From NCBI GenBank assembly GCA_002293145.1, contig DBCO01000002.1:23524-87523 (forward strand): a DNA stretch of 64,000 nt, read 5' to 3'. Source of the stretch: Akkermansiaceae bacterium UBA956. GTDB taxonomy: Bacteria; Verrucomicrobiota; Verrucomicrobiia; Verrucomicrobiales; Akkermansiaceae. Made by a program: the position numbers and the translations under genes. Shown in pieces: positions 58,564 through 64,000 of the stretch; the first letter of the stretch is position 1, and each line of letters opens with the position of its first letter. The notes beneath the pieces were generated by a model, which had not been told where the DNA came from, did not search any database, and saw only the letters and a program-made list of their open reading frames with translations.

Positions 58564-59523
58564 ATGTCATCCTCTCACGAAATCCCTGCGATCGACATTC
58601 GCGACCTGCGTGTCGATTACGAACACTTCACAGCTGTCCATGATTTGACGCTGAAAGTCCCTGCTGGCGAAGTTTTTGGTCTCGTCGGACCCAATGGAGC
58701 CGGCAAGACCAGTACCTTTAAAGTTCTCGCATCACTGATGCAACCGACTTACGGAGAAGTGGTTCTCAGCGGCGTCGATGTGCTAGAAGACAAAGAAGCG
58801 GCACGACGCGTCATCGGCTACATGCCCGATCTGGCCCCCGTCCCGCGCGATCTCAAATGCGGCGAATTTCTGCGTTTCTATGCGCGCGCTCATGGACTCG
58901 GCAATGCCAAGCAATGCGCCGAACGCGCTGATGAATGCTTGGAAGAAGTCGCTCTCACCGATCACAAAAATCACTGGTGCCACAAACTCTCGCGCGGTCA
59001 AACGCAGCGCTTGGTGTTAGCCAAAACCATGCTACATTCACCGAAAGTTTTGATTCTCGATGAGCCCGCTAGTGGTCTCGATCCCCTCGCCCGGCGCGAA
59101 CTGCGCAGTACCTTGCGTAAACTGGCATCACAGGGTGCGACGATTTTTATCAGTTCGCACATTCTCACCGAACTCGCGGAAATGTGCACATCCATTTGCG
59201 TGATGAGTCGTGGTAAATTGCTCGCATCGGGCACCGTAGATCAAGTGCGCCAACAACTTGGCGATGACTCGCGCAGCATCACCGTGGTGCCATTGCATGT
59301 GCTCACAACGGTTCCCGATTGGATCCGACAGTTCGATGGTGTGGCCGATGCCCGCATTGATAGCGGATCGATTTCGTTAGATTTCCTCGGCGACGAAGAA
59401 GCTCAAGCAAATTTGTTAGAAGAAATGATTCGCCGCGGACTGCGCATGCGCAGCTTCACGGAGAAGCGCAGTTCCTATGAAGAAATCCTCATCGGCGTTG
59501 CAGAAAGGAGCCGCTTGTCATGA
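58564..59523 (+). CDS. ABC-2 type exporter ATP-binding protein
   Basis: ATPase that powers the adjacent permease. The 319-residue product has Walker A GPNGAGKTS in FGLVGPNGAGKTSTFKVL, signature LSRGQTQRLVLAKTML, Walker B VLILDEPASGLDP and H-loop ISSHILTELAEM. The C-terminal extension of about 80 residues is usual for drug, lipid or sodium exporters (CcmA/NatA-like). Its stop overlaps the permease start as ATGA. Confidence 0.92.
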   Translation: MSSSHEIPAIDIRDLRVDYEHFTAVHDLTLKVPAGEVFGLVGPNGAGKTSTFKVLASLMQPTYGEVVLSGVDVLEDKEAARRVIGYMPDLAPVPRDLKCGEFLRFYARAHGLGNAKQCAERADECLEEVALTDHKNHWCHKLSRGQTQRLVLAKTMLHSPKVLILDEPASGLDPLARRELRSTLRKLASQGATIFISSHILTELAEMCTSICVMSRGKLLASGTVDQVRQQLGDDSRSITVVPLHVLTTVPDWIRQFDGVADARIDSGSISLDFLGDEEAQANLLEEMIRRGLRMRSFTEKRSSYEEILIGVAERSRLS

Positions 59524-61169
59524 ACCAATCAGTTGTATGCCGCGCTTGGGAAATTTGGAAAAATCCGATTTTCTTGCGCTATTGCCGCTCTCGACTTCGC
59601 CCGACGGCTATCTCTGTTGCCATCTTGATTTCAGTCATGATATCTGGATTTTTGTTTCAGATGATACGCACGGTCAGCGCAAACAACGAAAACTTTACGA
59701 TCGAAGATATTGAGCGCACGCCGCTAACTGCGCTGTTAGTATTCCAAGGGTTCATTCTCTTCATGTTGGGTACGGCTCAGGCATCGGGCGGCATGACGGC
59801 CGAGCGCGATGAAGGTGTGATCGACTACCAACGTCTATTGCCGATGACACCTGCGGCCAAAGTAATCGGTTTCCTTTTTGGGCTGCCAATCCGAGAGTAT
59901 GCGATGTTTGCCAGCACTCTCCCATTCACCATCTGGTGCTTTTGGAAAGGAAATGTGCCTGCACACACGTGGATCTCCTTGTATGGCGTGGCTTTCAGCA
60001 CAACGATTCTCTACCATCTCACGGGATTGCTGACGGGCACGATTGTCAAAAATCGTCGCTGGGCATTTTTAGCATCGATTGGCCTGATCTTCGCGCTCTA
60101 TACAATCATTCCCCAAGCCGCAAAATTTGGCTTGGTGTTTTTCAAATATCTAACGGTGACACCAACTGCTGAGGAATCGATGCGCTTTCTTCTGCCAAGC
60201 ACTATGGGCGATGCATGGGAAACCGGACGCCGCTTGCTATCACAGGCAAAGTTTTTCAATCTGAATTTCTCCGAAGCAGTATTCACCTACTTCTCTCAAT
60301 CGTGCTTGATCATCACGTTTTTTGTGATGCTCTGCCGTCGCTGGAAAGATGCCGATGCTCATCTGTTAGGTAAAATCTGGGCGGTGGGATTTTATTCTTG
60401 GGTGCAATTACTTCTGCTAGGAAATGCCTTGCCCTTGATCGATTCCGGAAAACTATTTCCCACCCAGCAATTGTCCCGTTTTTCCTACATGATGCGCGGG
60501 AGAGCTTGGCAACCCGAATCTTGGGAAACGATAGCAATGATTCTCGTTTATGGTTTGCTCAGTTTACTATTTCTTTGGGTGCTCAGCGGTATCATCACGC
60601 CCAACTTTGGCACACAGATCAATGGCTGGAGACGTGCGAATAAATTCGGACGCAAGCGCTTACCAAGGCTCGCCGATGAATCGAACTCCACCGGCTTTGT
60701 GCTACTGATGGCGATCATCGGCGGCGCAGGATGGTTCGCCTTCACGCACATGCTTGTCGAGTCGCGCTGGTTCCCAGGACACTTTGCGCCGCCTTCGCTG
60801 GCCGGCTATTTCATCCTTGCGATGGTAACCTGTGCGTTGCTGCATCAGATGTTGTTAGAGGCAAAAGGCGGGCGCGCAGTCTTCCTTGGCATCATCTTTC
60901 TACTCGTTTTGCCGCTGATGGTGGCATCGATCGTGATTGGTACCTCCGATCGATTAGCGCCCATCGCTGTGTGGATTGGAGGCATTTCTCCGCTGAGTTT
61001 GCCGGCACTCTGCGCCATTAATCATCTAAGTATTAGTGACTTCCCGATGGATCTCAGCCGAGCCATTCCTGGTGCTTATGTTTTCTGGCAAGCCATCTAT
61101 CTAATCACCGTCATCTCCCTAACAAAAACGCTTTGGCGAACGAGAACGTCCACCAAAGAACTTGTATAA
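59520..61169 (+). CDS. ABC exporter membrane protein
   Basis: The 549-residue product has about twelve membrane helices (for example AISVAILISVMISGFLFQM, LTALLVFQGFILFMLGTAQ, WAFLASIGLIFALYTII, IIFLLVLPLMVASIVIG). It is longer than a six-helix ABC-2 half transporter and so may act as a fused pair. It is coupled to its ATPase by an ATGA overlap. Substrate is not evident. Two cytoplasmic segments rich in Arg/Lys, such as WRRANKFGRKRLPR, fit inside-positive topology. Confidence 0.85.
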   Translation: MNQSVVCRAWEIWKNPIFLRYCRSRLRPTAISVAILISVMISGFLFQMIRTVSANNENFTIEDIERTPLTALLVFQGFILFMLGTAQASGGMTAERDEGVIDYQRLLPMTPAAKVIGFLFGLPIREYAMFASTLPFTIWCFWKGNVPAHTWISLYGVAFSTTILYHLTGLLTGTIVKNRRWAFLASIGLIFALYTIIPQAAKFGLVFFKYLTVTPTAEESMRFLLPSTMGDAWETGRRLLSQAKFFNLNFSEAVFTYFSQSCLIITFFVMLCRRWKDADAHLLGKIWAVGFYSWVQLLLLGNALPLIDSGKLFPTQQLSRFSYMMRGRAWQPESWETIAMILVYGLLSLLFLWVLSGIITPNFGTQINGWRRANKFGRKRLPRLADESNSTGFVLLMAIIGGAGWFAFTHMLVESRWFPGHFAPPSLAGYFILAMVTCALLHQMLLEAKGGRAVFLGIIFLLVLPLMVASIVIGTSDRLAPIAVWIGGISPLSLPALCAINHLSISDFPMDLSRAIPGAYVFWQAIYLITVISLTKTLWRTRTSTKELV

Positions 61170-61340
61170 ACCACTGCTCCTGCCTCAATCCCCTCTACCG
61201 CGAAGCCCATTTCCAAGTGACCATTGCCACAAGTGCCAGTCGTAAATTTTAGCGCGTACTCTACACTGCCCCATCAATCTTGCCATCACCATGACGATTT
61301 CTCCGAAACATCTGACACAAATCTTACGTAATCATCACTC

Positions 61341-62162
61341 ATGAAACGCATTTCGCTGGTTCTTTTTGTGTTAATCCTCGCAGGACTCGTGGTGGGCATG
61401 ACCTTGCATTTTTCCACGGCACAATTGAGTCTTAAGGATTTCTCAATGAACACGCCACAAAATGCAAATCGACCACTGGCGCTACCAGCGCAGGGCGAGG
61501 TGGATTTTCGATTTCCCTCATTCTCGGTGTGGCAGACCTTAGCCACTCCCGTGGCGCTGCACGTGGAGCAACCGATGGGCTCACGGCATGGGGCTTTTGC
61601 ATACGACGCTCAACCATTTTTGGCGATGAATGAACCGCGTGGAGGGCATCATTTTGGAGCCGATCTCAATGGCATTGGCGGCATGAATACGGATCTTGCT
61701 GATCCAGTCTATGCGGCAGCTGACGGTCTTGTGGCCTATGCGGGAAATCCATCGCCTGGCTGGGGAAACATCGTCGTGCTGACTCATCGGCTGGTGGATG
61801 GGACTGCGGTGCAAACGATGTATGCGCACCTACATCGCATCGATGTTGCATTGGGCAGCCTCGTCGGACGCGGTCAAGCCATCGGTTCCGTGGGCTCTGC
61901 GAGCGGGGTCTATATTGCCCATCTCCATTATGAAGTTCGTCAAGGAAATGGTGTGGACATCGGTGCTGGCTACGGAGGCAATCCGCTCAATCGCATCAAT
62001 CCTGATGAATTTTTCGCGAAACACAAAATCGCAGATGACGCACTGCACGCATCAGCCCTCGCTATCGAGCGCAGCAGTCGCCAACAACGGGAGACCACCG
62101 ATTTGTTCAATCAACTGAATAGCGAAGAGAATCGAGAAAAACTGCTAGAGATTCTCAAGTGA
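61341..62162 (+). CDS. M23-family metallopeptidase, periplasmic
   Basis: LytM-type zinc peptidase or regulator acting on peptidoglycan cross-links. The 273-residue product begins with an N-terminal hydrophobic signal (ISLVLFVLILAGLVVGMTL). The zinc site is complete: H104 and D108 in GGHHFGADLNG and the HxH H194/H196 in IAHLHYEVR, with YAHLHRID at 162-169. The C-terminal 60 residues form a charged helical tail. It is probably an active endopeptidase anchored at the inner membrane. It converges on the AP2-like gene with 5 bases between. Confidence 0.92.
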   Translation: MKRISLVLFVLILAGLVVGMTLHFSTAQLSLKDFSMNTPQNANRPLALPAQGEVDFRFPSFSVWQTLATPVALHVEQPMGSRHGAFAYDAQPFLAMNEPRGGHHFGADLNGIGGMNTDLADPVYAAADGLVAYAGNPSPGWGNIVVLTHRLVDGTAVQTMYAHLHRIDVALGSLVGRGQAIGSVGSASGVYIAHLHYEVRQGNGVDIGAGYGGNPLNRINPDEFFAKHKIADDALHASALAIERSSRQQRETTDLFNQLNSEENREKLLEILK

Positions 62163-62167
62163 TCAAT

Positions 62168-62599
62168 TCAAGAACCAACACCATTTTTGCGAGCTTCGAT
62201 GGCGAGGCGGAAAGCAACTTGATCACCGTGTTTTTTTACCGAGAATTTCACTGATTTTCGCACACCTAGTGCGGGACACCAAGTCGCTTGCCAGAACTGA
62301 TATTCGGCGCCATTTGTGGCCCGAACAACTACGCGCGACACACCAATCACGCCTGATGCATTGCGCGAGGATATTTCACAAATTCGTGCGCGCTCACTGC
62401 GCTGCCACTCGATCAAGACGGCATCACGCCAAGCAAGGGCAGCTGAATAGGCATGAGCGAGTCCACCATAATTTGCGTCACTGAAAAAGCGCGATGATTT
62501 CTCACCGCGCCGTTGCATCCGCACTTGCCACCCGAAGCTGCTCACGGATGGAATTTCCACCCGTGCGAGGCCGTAGGTTTTGGCTGGAATGTCGCTCAT
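62168..62599 (-). CDS. Protein with two AP2-like DNA-binding domains
   Basis: The 143-residue product has two AP2-like repeats. The first (residues about 9-60) reads GLARVEIPSVSSFGWQVRMQ, then SSRFFSDANYGG and AHAYSAALAWRDAV. The second (about 82-138) reads GVIGVSRVVVRATNGAEYQF, then WCPALGVRKSVKF and FRLAIEARK. In bacteria this domain is usually attached to HNH endonucleases of phages and introns; here no nuclease domain is present, so it may be a stand-alone DNA-binding protein. A perfect 8-base inverted repeat lies 16 bases upstream of its start. Confidence 0.7.
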   Translation of the reverse strand: MSDIPAKTYGLARVEIPSVSSFGWQVRMQRRGEKSSRFFSDANYGGLAHAYSAALAWRDAVLIEWQRSERARICEISSRNASGVIGVSRVVVRATNGAEYQFWQATWCPALGVRKSVKFSVKKHGDQVAFRLAIEARKNGVGS

Positions 62600-62614
62600 G
62601 CTTTCACGAAACTT

Positions 62615-62638
62615 TCTTACATCATGCGTTATGTAAGA
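62615..62638. promoter_or_regulatory. Palindrome upstream of the AP2-like gene
   Basis: TCTTACAT (62615-62622) and ATGTAAGA (62631-62638) form a perfect 8-base inverted repeat around CATGCGTT. It is well placed as an operator for the AP2-like gene starting at 62599. Confidence 0.5.
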
Positions 62639-62664
62639 GATTGCACTCCTGCCATGTGATTGTA

Positions 62665-64000
62665 TTAGCGACCACGTCCGCGACCACCATCACCGCCGCC
62701 CCATCCGCGCATGTTGCCTTCGCTTTCAATGATTCGAGTTTTGGCTTCATCAGTGAGGGATGTGGATTGCTGAATCGCTGATTTAGCAGCTACGGGATCT
62801 GCGGCCATCCATTTGGCGGAGCTAACCATCAGCGCACGTTGGCGATCACCTTCATCGGTAATGGATTCGGCAAGTATGAAAGTTTGCGAGTTATCGGCAC
62901 TGTTATTGGCGAAAACATAAGTGCCCACTGCTGTATCGCGCATCTCTCCAGCAGGGATTTGCTCGATGGACGCCAACGCAGCTTTGCTGTCTTGGCGGGA
63001 ATAATTCATCATTACGTTGCGCATGGCATCATCGGATGTCACCCCCGAAGATAAGACCAAGTTGAAGGCTTCTTGGGGATTTTCGCGAGACATTTGCTCA
63101 GCAACTGTGGCGGTAGCGCGCAGGCGCTGGGCGTCATCAGCAAAAGTAGTCAACTGCTTGGCTGCCTCAAAAGGATCTTTTCCTGCGAGTCCGTCAAAGG
63201 CGCGACGACGAGCGTCTTCCTGTTGATCAACAGGAAGGCCAGCGATGAATTTTTCGGCATCGCCCCAGCTCTTGGCACCCAGCGCTTCAGCGATTTGGCG
63301 ATTGGCGCGCGATTGATCATCGCCCTCCATCGTTCTAGCAATCTGCATGGCTTTTTCTGGATCAGTCTTCGCCACTTGGGACACGATGGAACTCAGAGCA
63401 TTGCCCTTTTCCGCACCGTTAAGAGATTTCGCCCAAATCATGGCATCTTCGGGATTCTGTTTCGCCCACTCGGAAGCAATGATTGATGCCGCGCCGTTAC
63501 CCATAGGACCGCCGCCGCCACGTCCACCAAACATGCCCATCATCGCGAATTGCGAAGGGTTTTCCGAGTAGAACTTCGAGGCAGCCACGGGATCAACACT
63601 CGCCCAACTCTGCATGATCGTTGGTTTAACAAACATGCCAGTGAAGCCCATTTTATCAGAAAATGCCATCGCACTTTGTGGATCGGTCTCAGCCCATTTG
63701 GCAAACAAAACGTAGGATGCCATGATGCGTTCCGGCATCGGGATACCATCGAGCTTCTTGGCTTCTTCCTCAAGTTGTTCAGGGCTCAATGAGGAATAGT
63801 AATCGAGTAACGACTGCATGCGCTGAATCTGACCGGGAGTTTGGTAGATTTCATCGACAGAACGAGGACGAGAAGCAGAACCTTTTGCTGCGACAGAGTC
63901 GCTCGTGCTAACTGCGCGACTGCTGCGATTGAGGCTTTCAGCAGAGAGCTCCGCAGAGCTCGGATCGGATTTGCCGCCCTTACCGATAAGAAAACCGGCA
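62665..64000 (-). CDS. Helical-repeat protein, 5' end beyond the window
   Basis: The frame is open to the window edge, so the N-terminus is missing; an internal ATG at 63819 is probably not the start. At the edge the residues AGFLIGKGGKSDPSSAELSA suggest the end of a signal anchor and a serine-rich linker. The body is built of repeated helical units, for example FAKWAETDPQSAMAF, MQSWASVDPVAASKFY, IASEWAKQNPEDAMIWA, SQVAKTDPEKAMQIA and AAKSAIQQSTSL. The C-terminus is glycine- and arginine-rich (MRGWGGGDGGRGRGR). Such WA-x-x-DP-x-x-A repeats are common in large Verrucomicrobiota proteins of unknown function. Confidence 0.7.
   Translation of the reverse strand, partial: AGFLIGKGGKSDPSSAELSAESLNRSSRAVSTSDSVAAKGSASRPRSVDEIYQTPGQIQRMQSLLDYYSSLSPEQLEEEAKKLDGIPMPERIMASYVLFAKWAETDPQSAMAFSDKMGFTGMFVKPTIMQSWASVDPVAASKFYSENPSQFAMMGMFGGRGGGGPMGNGAASIIASEWAKQNPEDAMIWAKSLNGAEKGNALSSIVSQVAKTDPEKAMQIARTMEGDDQSRANRQIAEALGAKSWGDAEKFIAGLPVDQQEDARRRAFDGLAGKDPFEAAKQLTTFADDAQRLRATATVAEQMSRENPQEAFNLVLSSGVTSDDAMRNVMMNYSRQDSKAALASIEQIPAGEMRDTAVGTYVFANNSADNSQTFILAESITDEGDRQRALMVSSAKWMAADPVAAKSAIQQSTSLTDEAKTRIIESEGNMRGWGGGDGGRGRGR

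Noticed and set aside
1..64000. CRISPR arrays, replication origin, complete insertion sequences or prophage
   Set aside because: No regularly spaced repeats, DnaA-box cluster, transposase, integrase or phage structural genes were found.

Overview
The window looks like chromosomal DNA of a member of the Verrucomicrobiota, probably a free-living aquatic or soil heterotroph. This is an inference from gene content and family flavour: a pentahaem PA14 cytochrome, an Lgt with a long insertion, a short ATP synthase delta subunit, a short glutamyl-tRNA reductase, an EboD-like synthase, and GH3, Gfo/Idh and DapA-like carbohydrate genes. No rRNA is present to confirm it. Gene density is high, most genes lack a strong Shine-Dalgarno sequence, and base composition is roughly balanced.

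Layout. 0-6 kb: ribF, an EboD/dehydroquinate-synthase-like gene, an ECF sigma factor divergent from mutL, a LysM lipoprotein. 6-11.3 kb (minus strand): tRNA-Leu, trxA, a proline-rich membrane protein with a 27-residue membrane peptide, pheT and pheS. 11.4-19.6 kb: pentahaem cytochrome, lgt, smc, a possible structured RNA, ndk. 19.6-22.2 kb: an accessory-looking three-gene operon (two membrane proteins and an exported aldo/keto reductase) bordered by AATGGGGTCA repeats. 22.2-28.8 kb: mpl with a HAD phosphatase, then a large coiled-coil membrane protein, a small exported protein and an OppF-type ATPase. 28.8-36.4 kb: carbohydrate genes (GH3 glycosidase, DapA-like and Gfo/Idh pair, LysR regulator, ROK-like kinase). 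36.9-41.8 kb: DEAD-box helicase, a Fic gene set between two copies of the 3' end of mdh, mdh, apaG. 41.9-48.3 kb: tRNA-Cys, two secreted enzymes, purN, a membrane protein/winged-helix pair, a degenerate IspH homologue, hemA and a HemX/CcsA-like gene. 48.5-57.5 kb: sugar transporter and the F1Fo ATP synthase operon, interrupted by a small lipoprotein gene. 57.6-64 kb: ABC-2 exporter, M23 peptidase, AP2-like protein and a repeat protein cut by the window end.

The most interesting segment is 44.6-46.6 kb. Three copies of the palindrome CTTTG-N5-CAAAG sit just upstream of a membrane-protein/winged-helix operon and of a gene whose product aligns along its length with IspH (LytB) but has lost all three iron-sulfur cysteines and other active-site residues. 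Together they look like a small undescribed regulon built on an IspH-fold pseudoenzyme. Other notable signals are the mdh 3'-end duplication around fic, an over-represented octamer TTTGTTAG/CTAACAAA (at least 15 copies), a LysR palindrome lying on its own start codon, and a palindrome just upstream of the AP2-like gene.
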